In this document: positions 48,561-63,124 of the stretch, in pieces
Layout: every line of letters starts with the position of its first letter
How positions within the stretch are numbered: position 1 is the first letter of the stretch
Origin: Hyperoodon ampullatus
Lineage: Eukaryota; Chordata; Mammalia; Artiodactyla; Ziphiidae
Assembly: GCA_949752795.1 (NCBI GenBank)
Contig: CATKHW010000559.1
Span: 1-64,000, forward strand
DNA length: 64,000 nucleotides
Reading direction: 5' to 3'
The notes under the pieces: model-generated
The model's database searches: none
Seen by the model: the letters and a program-made list of their open reading frames with translations, nothing else
What the model was told of the DNA's origin: nothing
Translations under genes and position numbers: made by a program

Positions 48561-50226
48561 GGAGGTGAAAAATTTGTATACTGAAAACTACAGGATATTG
48601 CGGAAAGAAATTAAAGAAGAGACAAGTAAAGGGAATGACATACCATGTTCATAGACTGGATTATTAAATACTGTTGGCATTTCTATACTACATAAAGTGA
48701 TGTACACATATATCGCAACAACCCACAAAATTCCATGTCATTATTATAGAAGTGGACAGAATCCTAAAATACATATGGAACCCCCACAAGTAGATAAAAC
48801 AATCTTGAGAGCAAAGAGCAATGATGGAGATTAACACTTCCTCAACTCAAAACACAAAACAATGCCACAGTAGTCAACACAGTCTGCTACTGGCATCAAG
48901 ACAGTGAGATAGACCAATGAAATATAATAGAGAGACCTCAAATAAACGCACATATATATGGCCAACAGATCTTGGCCAAGGTTCTAAGATTACCAAGTGA
49001 AGAAAGGATAATCTCTTCAACAATCAACAGAATGAAAAGGAAACCTATAGAATGGGAGGAAATATGTGTAAACCTTGTATCTGAATAAGGGACCAATATC
49101 CAGAATATATAAGAAACTACTACAAGTCAATTTCAGAAAAACAGCAGGCAAATAAGTGAGTTTAAAAATGGGTAAAAAGCTACACTAGACATTTCTCCAT
49201 AAAGGCATACAAGTGGTCAATCTACATATGAAAATTTGCTCAACATCGCTAAGCATCAGGGAAATGGAAATCAAGGCACAAGGAGATATCACTCACACCT
49301 GTTAGGATGTGTATTATAAAAGGACAATTAGGGCTTCCCTGGTGGCACAATGGATGAGAGTCCGCCTGCCAAGGCAGGGGACACGTGTTCGTGCCCCGGT
49401 CTGGGAGGATCCCACATGCCACTGAGCGGCTGGGCCCATGAACCATGGCTGCTGAGCCTGTGTGTTTGGAGCCTGTGCTCCGCAACGGGAGAGCCCATAA
49501 CAATGAAAGGCCCATGTACTGCAAAAAAGAAAAAAAAAGAAAAAAGAAAGAAAATTAATGGATGCTGGCAAAGATGTGAAGAAGTGGAACTTCTGTACCC
49601 TGTTTTGTACCCTGTAGTAATGTAAAATGGTGTAGCCATTATGGAAAACAGAATGGAGGTCCCACAAAAATTATTAAGAGAACTCTCATAAAATCCAGCA
49701 GTCACTCATTTAGGTTTATATACCAAGGAGATAAAACAAGAATGTCCAAGAGATATCTACAATCTCATGTCCATTGCAGCATTATACACAATACACAACA
49801 TAGGAAAACTGCCTAGTGTCCATGGGAAGATTAATTAATAAAGAAAATGTGGTGTATACATACAGTGGAATGTCATTCAGTCTTTGAAAAAGAAGGAAAT
49901 CCTGCCATTTGCAGCAACACGAAAGAACTTGGAGGACATTTGTAAGAGTGAAATAAGCCAGTCACACAAGGTCAAAAACTGAAAGAAAACTCCGAGAAGC
50001 AGAGAGTAGAAGGGTGGTTCCAAGAGCTGGCAAGACGTTGACATGGGAAGTCTCTGTTCAATGGTTAGCATGTGTTATTTGCAAAATGGAACAGTTCTAG
50101 ACACATGCTGTACAACAAGGTGCATGTAGTCAACAGGACTGACTGGACATTTCAAAACTTGTTAAGACGTTGGATTTCATTGTATGTGTACTTTTACAAC
50201 AATAAAATATACATATGTAAAATAAA
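48561..50226 (+). mobile_element. LINE-1 3' fragment L1-A in U6
   Basis: Same insertion; close match to U3 including the nested SINE. Confidence 0.9.
49331..49548 (+). mobile_element. CHR-2-type SINE in U6 L1-A
   Basis: Same variant as U3. Confidence 0.9.
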
Positions 50227-51162
50227 TACAAAGTGGAAAAAGGGGAAAAAAGAAGAAAAATAAGGAAAGGGAGTCAACAGAGGGAAAGAAGAAAGGAGGA
50301 AGGGTCTCGAATGTACACAGGTATCAGGAGATAATGGGAGAGAAGCTCCTCTCCCCAGGCTTTAAAGAAGACATCTCTCCAGAGTTCACTCCAGCAAGAG
50401 GGGGATGTCCTATCTCTTCCCCATTCAACCAGAAGCGCAAATAGCATCCTAAGTGTGGCCCAGGCTGTGCTCAGGTGGACACTTTTCCTTGATCTCTAAA
50501 CCAGCCACCCCTGACTCCCCATGGCTCAGGTGCACTTCCTGTATCTCCTTCCCCTTCTCTAAAGCATCTCCCTCCTCAAGTGCAGCCTGAGGCTCCAATC
50601 CTGTCCTCACACGTGGGGTCCACTGGGCGGGTCTCTGAGTTCTTAACAGCCTCCCTGTGAGTAGCAGGCACTGAATCGCACACCAGGGTTCCCCTCAGCA
50701 CCAACAGGAAACTACGACCTAGGGATTGAGGATTTCTAGAACAACTTTACTCATACACCGTCTCTTGGGTAAACAAGTGACATTTTACAATCAAGCATTT
50801 TCAGTTTTTGCTTTGGTGGGGAAAATATTGACACATATAAGGCAATCATATTCTATTAATGTATGTATTTCCCAAAGGACTCACTATCGAAAAAAAAATT
50901 TTAAGTATAACTTTCCATGTTTTAATTGACTTTACTCCCAGACGTGTTTGCTTGCAAAAGCCTTCAGAAAATACCAAGAACCTACTTCACCTGGCAGTTT
51001 GCACAGAAACATGAGTGGAAATGCTCTTGTCACACTGCTTGGTTTCTCTGTCCCACCTTGTAAAGCACAACCTCCTGTCCGCCCTCCTGGGAAGGGAGCC
51101 AGTGCCCACCCTGAGCTCAATCCCTGGGGTAGATCTCTTGGTTCTGTCTTCATGGTATGCAG

Positions 51163-51424
51163 TGTTTCTTGCACAGCACACAGAAACAGGGCCAGCACAA
51201 CTGATGGAAAACAAACTTTCCACAGGAGAAGGACATTTCATTTCCTTAGCACAGAATCCGATAGTGAATATTAGCCTCAAAGGAGAAAGGTGGAGTGAAT
51301 TTCCTCCATCTACTCCTGGAGGCCCCTTCTTTCTCGGGCTCCTCCAGAGCTGGGTGTGCCATGAGGGTACAAGTATGGGCTCCCTGCAAAAAGAAGGAGG
51401 TCTGCCTAGAACTAGGTGCTTCAG
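51163..51424 (+). other. Candidate plus-strand exon in U7
   Basis: The frame is open within 51015-51428. Several amino-acid changes from U5 (QSWVCHEGTSMG). Confidence 0.3.
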
Positions 51425-51613
51425 GTAAGGGGGGAGGACTCATCCCGAGGCTCTAATAGGAAACAGTTAGAATGAGGGAAGTCCAGATAGATGTATCATA
51501 ACCATTCAGAATGCTATGAGACCTACTAAGAGATGAGATTTCTTATTAAATGAAGTTGTACTTGACCCTGGAGTAGGGATTCTGAAACCCTGTTTTGTTC
51601 ACTAAGAATCCAG

Positions 51614-51814
51614 CCATGGAGCAACTAAGCCCGTGCACCACAACTACTAAGCCTGTGCTCTAGAGCCCGCAAGTCACAACTACTGAGCCCACGTGCCACA
51701 ACTATTGAAGCCCATGCACCTAGAGCCCGTGGTCTGGAACAACAGTAGCCACCGAAATGAGAAGCCCGCACAGTGCAACGAAGACCCAACACAGCAAAAA
51801 GAAAAAAAAAAAAA
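51614..51814 (+). mobile_element. CHR-1-like SINE in U7
   Basis: Full copy with target duplications at 51604-51613 and 51815-51824. Confidence 0.85.
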
Positions 51815-52232
51815 AAGAATCCAGTAAACAATTGCCTGGGTGGTGATAGGATTTGTTTTCAAGGTTAAATGAGGCTCAATTGGTATAAAATCAATGCACA
51901 CACTGAAAGTGTACAGTTTATTTACTTTTATATCCATACCCATTCATGATGCAGTGTTGATGGGAATATTTTCTAGAAAGTTGGCACCAGTAACAGTGAT
52001 GTTTAGGGGAACATAAATCAAGAGAAACACAACACAAAATGTTCACATACACACACAGAATCATACCACTCATTTCACATACAGACACACCCTGTCTCAT
52101 GCACACAAACCTACACCACCTAACCGTAATACAGCTTCTTCCTGGGACTATAGTAATTGGTCACATTACTTGTAAATCTCTTTCTATCACCAGGGCCCCT
52201 ACTCTCATTCCCAGCACAAATTTGGAATCTGT

Positions 52233-52568
52233 TTGCCCTCTACACTAAAACCAGCAAAAATGTCCCACTTTCTCATCTTCAAAGTTCTTCCTCCCCAAGT
52301 GACTGATTCCAGAATACATACTGTTTACACGTTCTGTGAAGGCCACCTGCAATTACAGAAGAGAAAACACTATGAGGATAAGATCACAGTGATGCTCAGG
52401 CCTTTTGTTCATTTGCTGACAGTAGAAAACCTCATAAGAAACAGTGGTCCAGGGAACCCAGAAAGGGTTATCAGAGCAAACCTACTCAGGCTGAAAGGCA
52501 AGAACTTTGCTGGGAGGATGGAACTTCCAAGTCCATTTAGGTTGGAAATTACAGAATTCTTTGCCTAG
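52233..52568 (+). other. Recurrent 111-residue open frame, U7
   Basis: Same residues as in U4. Confidence 0.2.
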
Positions 52569-55500
52569 AGGAAAAATCGATGCAGGAGAGAGAGCTCCGT
52601 ACTCCACAGGCTGTAATGGATGCTGTCAATTTTAATGTCCTGTGGAATCAGGCACCATGAGTTGGTAATAGACTCTCACTCCACATTCTCCCAACCAAGG
52701 GAATTGTATGTATCTGGAAGGAGTACCCTCAAATATTCATAACTTAATTCTATTGAAAGAGAAATAAAGCAATATTTCTATCTCAGACCAGAAAAAATCC
52801 AGCTAACCTTGATTTTCCACGGAGGCTTTTCTTCTATCCTATCATGGTGCAGGTCATCCGCCACATCCTCAGGGAGAGCTGGAGGGACACAGAGTAACTG
52901 TCAGGACACTGGTGCTGCGGCTCAGGAATTACTCAGGGGCTTTCTTCTCGATGAGGACGTGGGGTGGTGTGTATGGATGTGGGAGGTTAGTAAGTGTGGG
53001 CTGAGCTGGTGTTGGGCCATCCTCTTTGGGGGATGAAGGAAGGCAAAGGACAAGAGGAAGGAAATGAAAACAGAGCTTTGGCTTTCTAGCTAAGGGGAGC
53101 CTAATCAGAAGGGAAGGGTCGATCTAAAAAATGGTAAACACTAAAATGTATGCTTTGTTTCAATGACAGAGACCCATGACCCATCCTGCCTCTTTTGAGC
53201 TTCTGCTAAATTGCCACTGTATCTTGATTTTTCCCAGATCACTCTTTCCCCAGCATCCACAATGCCAGCTACTGCATTTATCATGTCTTCTGTTGTATGA
53301 TATTTTATACTTGATTAACAGCAACCTCCCTTAAAGGACTGAATTCAATCCTAGACAAAATATGCTATATTTATTCACTAATCACTTGTCTTAAAGAAAA
53401 TCAAATACACAAGGTTTGACAAAACTGAAATCCTACCATTTAGATACAGCCACTATCAATCGTGTCATATTTTTCTCCCAATCTTTGTTTTCTATACAAT
53501 GTATGTATGCCCCCTGAGTCAGGGGCTGTGCATACTCTAGGGAGCTGTTCCATAAGTGGGACACTTCGTTATGAAGAGGGAGCCCGGACTGAGCACAGCC
53601 TGTCTCTAACCCAGCTGTGCAGGAGAAGTGTACAGGCTAACAGTCAGGTTCCACTTTGAGTCCTTGGGTGTGGGCTACAGGAATTGACCAATGCTAAGGC
53701 TTATGGTAATGTTATCCAATACAATAAAATAGCTCCCTGATTCTTATCTGCTTCTGGCCTTGTTTAAGCAGTGACACCAGCACTGACAGATATGACCTGT
53801 ACTGTATACATGGGGTCTCACACCTCTCAGAATCTGTGAGCTGACCAGGAGAATGCAGGTCCTGAGGTGAATTTCACCTTAATGACTGTGCCAAAGTCAA
53901 CTGATATGTCCACCCATAGCTGCCCTGGATTCTGTGACCACTAAGGCCACCTGATAGGCAAGTTCTGGACCTTTGGAGATTCTAGGACTTCCAGCCAAGG
54001 ATACGGATGCAGGGACTCCCTTGCTCCATGACTGAGGACCCCTTGGCTAAGTGGTAAGTGCAGGTCAGGGATCAAGTGCATCCACATTGGGACCCACCCC
54101 TGGGTTCTCAGTATGGCTTTTCCACTTAGGAGGTCAAGAGCTTAGAACATTTATCTCTGCACCATCTCCTTCTGAGGAAAAGGAATATTAACCAAATCTG
54201 GGCAACAGCTGTGTTGAGGGAAGAACATGCAAACAACTTCACAAACAAATAAGGGTCCTGTGCCTGAGCTAACCTTAGGTACTTCAAAACAACTCCGTAA
54301 GTCTCTTAGCCCCTTAGAGCGGATGAAAGCAATATTAGAGTTAAAAGTAACTTGTCCCAATTCCCTTAGTCTGGAACACTGAAACAAAATTCTACAGCAG
54401 AGGAAGTCTCATAAGCACACAGCACCTGCCTGGGTTTACCCCAGCCTTGGAAGAACTGGGAAGGATAAGACCAAGGCAGGCCTGAGGAAAGGTCAGAGGG
54501 TAGGCAGGTCTGGGGTGTGGGGAGCAGGGGCAGGGCTGTCTGGACGGAGTAGTGGGTTGTAAGAAGAGCAGTGACCCTGAGTCCTGCTGCCCTGAGTCTC
54601 TGTCCTGGGCCTGGTCAACCCCAGGAGACCAGGTCAGCAGGGCTGTGAAAGCAAGTGTGTAAAGAAGCCCAGCAGCCCCTTCACACAGCCCTCTAGAATT
54701 TCTGCCGCCCATGGAGGGTCTCTAGGGTAGCTGGACGTGGACCCCTCTCAAATGGAAGCATGTCAGCACATCAGCCTTGGGGAAGTGCAGAGGCTGAGAT
54801 GAGCTCAAGGAGACTGAGCACATGCAGTGATCCCAGAGCACGTGTTCTGTGACTCATCCATATCCGGGACTGTCCTTTACAAGAGGAACTAACAGTGAGC
54901 ACAAAACATGAGGTGAAGCCACAAGTCCTGAAAGTGCAGAGGGAGACAGTTCACTTCTCATCCACCACCTCACCCTTTCTAGAAGAACTTGGTCTCAAGT
55001 TTCAAGGGCCCATGAGTTTTGACCCACAGGTTCTGTCCATCATAGGTCAATATGCAAAAGAACACAAACTCTACTGTGCACAATAACCTAGATGTGCTAA
55101 CCAGAAAACAAACTTCCATATTAGGCAGTGACAAGCACAAGAAAGAGCAGCTCATGTGCAAAAGATCAGTTTTGATGAGCAAATCAAGAAAAGGTTATTA
55201 TAGAGCACAGTCACGTCTAAGGACACAATTGCTCTCTATTGTATCATTAAAATGTGAAAAAAACAAGTCAGAACTCTACACATATTTCATTCTTCTTTCT
55301 GATTTCATATCCACCTTCCTCAGTCTCCAAAGCAGGAGATATAACCCTAAAGTTCCAGGAACCCTCTGCCATTAGATCCTACCTAAGTGTTGTTCCTACC
55401 TGTATCCTTTTCTTTATCACGGCCACAAATGCTATTCAAAGGCAATTCTGTAGAAACACGAATATGAATTTACAAGTCTTATGGATACATTTAAAATGTG

Positions 55501-55615
55501 ACTAATGTGACTGAGTAATGGGATATTTTATTTTCTTTTATTTTAATACACTGAGTTAATCATTGATTGAATTAAATAAATTATAACAGGCACATCTAGC
55601 TAGTGGCTACCACAC

Positions 55616-56090
55616 TGTAATACACAACCCTCTCTCTCTCTCTCTCCATATATATATATATATGTGTATATATATATATAAAGTATATGGAGGATGTTAC
55701 CACCGCTCCCCTGGTTATTCCCCTCTGTATGGTCTACCCATTCAAGATGGCTGTTTGCTGACGGTTTACCAAAGGAAAAACCTCTGCCCCGTGAAGGTAC
55801 TTAGCCCAAGGGGTAAGAGGGATGCATACCTCTGCTGGTTTCCCTGGTAACCGATGAACCCATCTGCTGTCAATTCCCCCTTTAACTGGTAGCCTGCCTA
55901 TTCCGCGCAGAGAGAAGCATGCTGCTACTGCTCCTGCTGCGTTCTGCCTGCCATCGGCTATCTACAGTGGGATGTCTCTCCAGGACCACTTTGCTTCTGA
56001 TGTGAAAGATCTCCCATCTATTAAACCATGAATGTCTCTGTCCCTGACTTCGGGCTCTTTCCTTAGCCCTGAGGCTGAGCAAGTACAGGG
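55616..56090. mobile_element. LTR-like insertion in U7
   Basis: Same insertion; nearly the U2 version, with one change in the CTG tract (ctgctcctgctgcg). Confidence 0.4.
55629..55680. repeat. (CT)n-(TA)n microsatellite in U7
   Basis: Same structure as in U4. Confidence 0.9.
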
Positions 56091-56434
56091 CTTGCAGGCA
56101 TGAGAGGTGCAGCCCATCACCTTCTGCAGGGCAGTTTGCTGGCCAGATTTGATGATTCATTTGTAGGTGTTTCCTAGGCTCATGCACACTTGCCAGGCAC
56201 TCATGAGACCTTGGGGACACTGAAACAGTAATGTCAGCACCCAGATCCTAGAGGAATTCCCGACAGGTGTTCCACTTGACGGGAGAGGTAATGAGCATGG
56301 CCCAGTGCACCTGTGCTAGACATAATCAGCGAGCAGGTGCAGAAGGGAGGGAGGGACATTCACTCACTTCCTGAGGCCATCCTTCTCAACACTGCCTCTG
56401 AAAAATCCAGGGAAGGAAGGGACAAAATGCCCTT

Positions 56435-57444
56435 AGAAGGTAAATGGCCTGTACACTGAAAACTACAAACCACTGCTGAGAGAATTAAACAAGGAACAAA
56501 TAATTGAAATGACATATCATATTCATAGACTGGAGACATATTATTGTTGACATTTCTACACTACCCAAAGGTAAGTATAAATTCATTGTAATACCTATCA
56601 AAATCCCAATGTCATTTTCAAAGAAATAGAAATAAAAAAGATCCTAAAATACATATGGAACCACTAAGGACTCCAAACAGACAACACAATCCTGAGAACA
56701 AAGAACATAGATGGAGGCTTCTCACTTCCTGACTTCAAAACACATTACAAAGCCACAGGAATCAAAACTGTACAGTACTGACATAGAAACAGATACATAG
56801 GCCTAAAGACCAGAATAAATAACCCCCAAGAAAACACATAGATACATGGCCAAATGAAATTCACCAACCTTCTAAGACAACAAATAGGGAAAGTATAGTT
56901 TTTTCAACAGTCAATAGGATGAAAATATAACTTACAGAAAGATTACAAACATATATCAGAAAAGGAGCTAATATACAAAACATCAAAGAAAAACACTACA
57001 ACTCAAATGCAAACTAAGTTAAAAAAATAAAAAGGGCAAATAACTGGGTTCAGAAATGTGCAAAGACTTAAATAAGACATTTCCTGAAAAAGACATACAA
57101 ATGGCTAACAAATATAGGAAAAGGTTCTCAACCTCACTAATCATCAGGGCAATGCAAATCAACACCTCATACCTGTTAGGCTGTGTATTATAAAGAAAAA
57201 AATTAACAGTTTAAGGCCAAGATGTGGGGAATTGGAAACTTTGTACACTGCTGGTGGGAATGTAAAATGGTGCCGCTATTATGAAAAAGAGTATGGGGGT
57301 TCCTTATAAAATTATAAACAGAAATATCATATGATTCAGCAATCACAGTTCTGGGTATATATCCAAAGGAAATTAAATCAGTATCACAATGAGATGAACA
57401 TAGGTTCATTGCAGCATTCTACACAATAGCCTAGATATGCAACC
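56435..57444 (+). mobile_element. LINE-1 3' fragment L1-B in U7, 3' end lost
   Basis: Near-identical to the U2 and U4 copies. Confidence 0.88.
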
Positions 57445-58934
57445 AACTTCACAAAACAAGTAAGTGTCCTGTGCCTGAGCTAACCTTAGGTACTTCAAAA
57501 CTACTCTGTAAGTCTCTTAGCCCCTTAGAGAGGATGAAAGCAATATTAGAGTTAAAAGAAACTTGTACCAATTCCCTTAGTCTGGAATGCTGAAACAAAA
57601 GTTCTACAACAGAGGAAGCCTCATAAACACACAACGCCTGCCAGGGTTTACCCCAGCCTTGGAAGAACTGGGAAGGATAAGACCAAGGCAGGCCTGAGGA
57701 AAGGGCAGAGGGTAGGCAGGACTGGGGAGTGGGGAGCAGGGGCAGGGCTGTCTGGACGGAGCAGTGGGTTGTAAGAAGACAGTGACCCTGGGTCCCGCTG
57801 CCTTGAGTCTCTGTCCTGGGCCTGGTGAATTCCAGGAGACCAGGTTAGCAGGGCTGTGAGAGCCAGTGTGTGAAGAAGCCCAGCAGCCCCTTCACACAGT
57901 CCTCTAGAATTCCTGCCGGCCATGAAGGGTCTTTAGGGTCAGCTGGACGTGGACCCCTCTCAAATGGAAGCATGTCAGCACATCAGCCTTGGGAGGTGCT
58001 GAGGCTGAAATGAGGAGACTGAGCACATGCAGTGATCCCAAATCACGTGTTCTGTGACTCTTCCACCTCTGGGAGCGTGCTTTCCATGAGGAATAAACAG
58101 CGAGGACAAAAGTAAGATGAAGCTACAAGTCCTGAAAGTGTAGAGGGAGAGAGTTCAACTCTCATCCACCACCTGACACAAAGTATAAGAACTTGTTCTC
58201 CAGTGTCAAGTGACTATGAGAGTTTTGTTCCCACTAGGATATGGCCATCATACGTGAATGTAAAAAGGAAACCAAAATCCTTGGTGCAAAATACCCTCCA
58301 GGTACCGAACAGAAACGAACCTTTCATTTTTGGCAGTGAAAAAGCAATGAAAGAGTAGTCTTGTGAGAAAGAAAATTTCTGAATGGCAAAGCAAGAAAAG
58401 AAGCACAGTACAGTCAAAGGACATGGACACGATAACTCTATTTTATCATTAAAGTTTGGAAAGAACAAATCAGAATTCTACACATATTTCCTTCTTCTTC
58501 CTGATTTCATATTCACCTTCCTTAGTTTCTAAAGAACCGGGTGGAACCCCAGTGTTCTAGGAATTGTCTCGCTTTAGATCCTACCTGAGAGTTGTTCCCT
58601 ATGTGAATCGTCATCAGCATCACTGCTATGTATGCTCTCCACGATCCATTCTGTATGAACACAACCATGAACATAAAGTTATTATACAAGTTGACCCACC
58701 CATTTCTCCTACTCAACTTGCTGGCTCACACAGCATCACCCTGGTCTTCCCTCCAGGTTCTCAGACCTCCCCTGTGCTCTGTGCAGACAGAGTCCTTCAA
58801 TAAGATCTTGATCACAGTTGAAAATTTCAAATGAGGGAGAGATGCTGAGAAAATCACCTTTCGACCCCTCACTTCTATAGACCCATTTATAGCTTTCACC
58901 ATCAACCTTACCAACCTGAAATTCCAGATGTTAC

Positions 58935-59083
58935 AGACACACTTGAAACATGGCTACTGTGACCAAGCAATTGTGTGTTTCTTGCATTTTTTAATAGAAT
59001 GAGTTAATTATTGTTTGAACTAAATTAATTATAAATAGACACATTTGGTTAGTGGCTACCACACTGGAAAGCTCAGGTGTAAG
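58935..59083. mobile_element. hAT-Charlie-like remnant in U7
   Basis: Same element; U4-like, but keeps cttgaaacatgg and aaattaattataa. Confidence 0.55.
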
Positions 59084-59448
59084 AAATCCAAAGATGAGAA
59101 AGAGGCAACCAGCCACCCTTCCCCTGGTTGTTCTTTACTGCAGAAAATTTGATGGCCTGATCTGATCATTAGTATGTAGGTATATCTTGGGCTCTTGGAC
59201 CCACGCCAGGCATTGGGAGAGTCCTTGTGGACACTGAAATAGTACAGTCAACACTCAGATCCAAGAGGAATTCCCAGCAAGGGGCCCACTTGTAGACAGA
59301 GGTGAAGGGCATGGCCCAGTACACCTGTATTAGACATAATCAGAGAGTAGGTGCAGAGGGGAGGGAGGGATTTCACTCTCTCCATGAGTCCATCCTTCTC
59401 ACCCCTGACTCTAGAAGACCTGAGGAAGGCAGTGGAAAAGGCCCCGTA

Positions 59449-61116
59449 GGAGGTGAAAAATTTGTATACTGAAAACTAAAGGACATTGCAGAAAGAAATT
59501 AAAGAAGAGACAAATAATTGGAATGATATAAGATGTTCATAGACTGGATTATTAAATACTGTTGGCATTTCTATACTACATATAGTGATGTACACATATA
59601 TCACAACAACCCACAAAATTCCATGTCATTATTATAGAAGTGGACAGAATCCTAAAATACATATGGAACCCCCCACAAGTAGATAAAACAAACTTGAGAG
59701 CAAAGAGCAATGATGGAGATTAACACTTCCTGAACTCAAAACACATAACAATGCCACAGTAGTCAACACAGTCTGCTAGTGGCATCAAGACAGTGAGATA
59801 GACCAATGAAATATAATAGAGAGACCCCAAATAAACGCACATATATATGGCCAACTGATCTTGGCCAAGATTCTAAGATTACCAAGTGAAGAAAGGATAG
59901 TCTCTTCAACAATCAACAGAATGAAAAGGCAACCTATAGGATGGGAGGAAATATGTGTAAACCTTGTATCTGAATAAGGGACCAATATCCAGAATATATA
60001 AGAAACTACAACAAGTCAATTACAAAAAAACAGCGGGCAAATAACTGAGTTTAAAAATGGGTAAAAAGCTTCACTAGACATTTCTCCATAAAGACATACA
60101 AGTGGTCAATCTACATATGAAAATTTGCTCAACATCGCTAAGCATCAGGGAAATGGAAATCAAGCCACAAGGAGATATCACTCACACCTGTTAGGATGTG
60201 TATTATAAAAAGACAATTAGGTCTTCCCTGGTGGCACAGTGGTTGAGAGTCCGCCTGCCGATGCAGGGGACACGTGTTCGTGCCCCGGTCTGGGAGGATC
60301 CCACATGCCACTGAGCGGCTGGGCCCATGAGCCATGGCCGCTGAGCCTGTGTGTTTGGAGCCTGTGCTCCGCAACGGGAGAGCCCACCACAATGAGAGGC
60401 CCGTGTACTGCAAAAAAAAAAAAAAAAAAGAAAAGAAAAAAGAAAGAAAATTAATGGACGTTGGCAAAGATGTGAAGAATTGGAACTCCTGTACCCTGTT
60501 TTGTACCCTGTAGTAATGTAAAATGGCCATTATGGAAAAGAGAATGGAGGTCCCCCAAAAATTATTAAGAGAACTATCATAAAATCCACAATCACTCATT
60601 TAGGTTTATATACAAAGGAGATAAAACAAGAATGTCCAAGAGATATCTACAATCTCATGTCCATTGCAGCATTATACACAATTCACAACATAGGAAAACT
60701 GCCTAGTGTCCATGAGAAGATGAATTAATAAAGAAAATGTGGTGTATACATACAGTGGAATTTGATTCAGTCTTTGAAAAAGAAGGAAATCCTGCCATTT
60801 GTAGCAACACGAAAGAACTTGGAGGACATTTGTAAGAGTGAAATAAGCCAGTCACAGAAGGTCAAAAACTGAAAGAAAACTCCGAGAAGCAAAGAGTAGA
60901 AGGGTGGTTCCAAGAGTTGGCAGGAGGTTGACATGGGAAGTCTCTGTTCAATGGTAAGAATGTGTTATTTCAAAATGGAAAAGTTCTAGACACATGCTGT
61001 ACAACAAGGTGCATGTAGTCAACAGGACTGCCTGGACATTTCAAAACTTGTTAAGAAGCTGGATTTCATCGTATGTGTACTTTTACAACAATAAAATACA
61101 CATATGTAAAATAAAT
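59449..61116 (+). mobile_element. LINE-1 3' fragment L1-A in U7
   Basis: Same insertion; close match to U4. A single change (tactacaagtc to tacaacaagtc near 60007) makes it resemble U2/U5 locally. Confidence 0.9.
60220..60441 (+). mobile_element. CHR-2-type SINE in U7 L1-A
   Basis: Same variant as U4. Confidence 0.9.
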
Positions 61117-62051
61117 ACAAAGTGGAAAAAGGGGAAAAAAGAAGAAAAATAAGGAAAGGGAGTCAACAGAGGGAAAGAAGGAAGCAGGAAGGGTCTCGAA
61201 TGTACACAGGTATCAGGAGATAATGGGAGAGAAGCTCCTCTCCCCAGGCTTTAAAGAAGACATCTCTCCAGAGTTCACTCCAGCAAGAGGGGGATGTCCT
61301 TTCTCTTCCCCATTCAACCAGAAGTGCCAATAGCATCCTAAGTGTGGCCCACGCTGTGCTCAGGTGTACACTTTTCCTTGATCTCTAAACCAACCACCCC
61401 TGACTCCCCATGGCTCAGGTGCCCTTCCTGTATCTCCTTCCACTTCACTAAAGCATTTCCCTCTTCAAGTCCAGACCGAGGCGCCAATCCTGTCCTCACA
61501 CGTGGGGTCCACTGGGCGGGTCTCTGAGTTCTTAAGAGCCTCCCTGTGAGTAGCAGGCACTGAATCGCACACCAGGGTTCCCCTCAGCACCATCAGTAAT
61601 CTACCACCTAGGGATTCAGGATTTCTAGAACAACTTTACTCATACACAGTCTCTTGGGTAAACAAGTGACATTTTACAATCAAGCATTTTCAGTTTTTTC
61701 TTTGGTGGGGAAAATATTGACACATATAAGGCAATCATATTCTATTAAAGTATGTATTTCACAAAGGACTCACTATCGAAAAAAAATTTTTAAGTATAAC
61801 TTTCCATGTTTTAATTGACTTTACTCCCAGACTTGTTTGCTTGCAAAAGCCTTCAGAAAATACCAAGAACCTACTTCATCTGGCAGTTTGCACAGCAACA
61901 TGAGTGGAGATGCTCTTGTCACACTGCTTGGTTTCTCTCTCCCACCTTGCAAAGCACAACCTCCTGTCTGCCCTCCTGGGAAGGGAGCCAGTGCCCACCT
62001 TGAGCTCAATCACTGGGGTAGATCTCTTGGTTCTGTCTTCAACGTATGCAG

Positions 62052-62313
62052 TGTTCCTTGCCCAGCACACAGAAACAGGCCCGGCACAAGTGATGGAAGA
62101 CAGACTTTCCACAGGAGAAGGACATTTCGTTTCCTTAGCACAGAATCCGATAGTGAATATTAGCCTCAAAGGAGAAAGGTGGAGTGAATTTCCTCCATCT
62201 ACTCCTGGAGGCTCCTTCTTTCTCGGACTCCTCCAGAACTGGGTGTGGCATGTGGGTACAAGCATGGGCTCCCTGCAAAAGGAAGGAGGCCTGCCTAGCA
62301 CTAGGTGCTTCAG
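62052..62313 (+). other. Candidate plus-strand exon in U8
   Basis: The frame is open; identical to U5 over the segment. Confidence 0.3.
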
Positions 62314-62503
62314 GTAAGGGGGGAGGACTCATCCCGAGGCTCTAATAGGAAACAGTTAGAATGAGGGAAGTGGCAGACAGATGTATCATAACCATTCAGA
62401 ATGCTATGAGACCTACTAAGAGATGAGATTTCTTATTAAATGAAGTTGTAATTGACCCAGTAGTAGGGATGCTGAAACCCAGTTTTGTTCATTAAGATAC
62501 CAG

Positions 62504-62706
62504 CCATTGGGCAACTATGTCCGTGCACCACAACTACTAAGCCTGTGCCGTAGAGCCTGCAAGTCACAACTACTGAGCCCACGTGCCACAACTATTGAAG
62601 CCCATGCACCTAGAGCCCGTGCTCTGGAACAACAGAAGCCACCGAAATGAGAAGCCCGCACACTGCAACGAAGACCCAACACAGCAAAAAGAAAAAAAAA
62701 AAAAAA
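62504..62706 (+). mobile_element. CHR-1-like SINE in U8
   Basis: Full copy. It shares the altered left target duplication (aagataccag, 62494-62503) with U5. The poly-A run is a few bases longer than in U5. Confidence 0.85.
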
Positions 62707-63124
62707 AAGAATCCAGTAAACATTTGCCTGGGTGGTGATAGGATTTGTTTTCCAGGTTAAATGAGGCTCACTTGGTATAAAATCAATGCACACACTGAAA
62801 GTGTACAGTTTATTTACTTTAATATCCATACCCATTCATGATACAGTGGTGATGGGAATATTTTCTAGAAAGTTGGCACCAGTAACAGTGATGTTTAGGG
62901 GAACATAAATCAAGGGAAACACAACACAAAAAGTTCACATACACACACAGAATCATCCCACTCATTTCACATACAGACACACCCTGTCTCATGCACACAA
63001 ACCTACACCACCTAACCGTAATACAGCTTCTTCCTGGGACTATAGTAATTGGTCACATTACTTGTAAATCACTTTCTATCACCAGGACACCTACTCTCAT
63101 TCCCAGCACAAATTTGGAATCAGT

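Larger units (their letters stand above)
45551..50910. repeat. Tandem unit U6 (5.36 kb, short form)
   Basis: Near-identical to U3 at an offset of 27,134 bases, including the SINE/L1-B deletion junction at 46315/46316 and the four-base insertion in the f block (cagtcaattcc). Scattered single substitutions separate the two, such as gccatggtacgtg near 47352 against gccatcatacgtg in U3. Confidence 0.9.
50911..61799. repeat. Tandem unit U7 (10.89 kb, long form)
   Basis: Pairs with U4 at an offset of 27,134-27,137 bases. In the LTR-like insertion it shares several variants with U2 instead of U4 (gctgacgg, gatgcatacc, gcaggcatgag), which shows exchange between units. Confidence 0.9.
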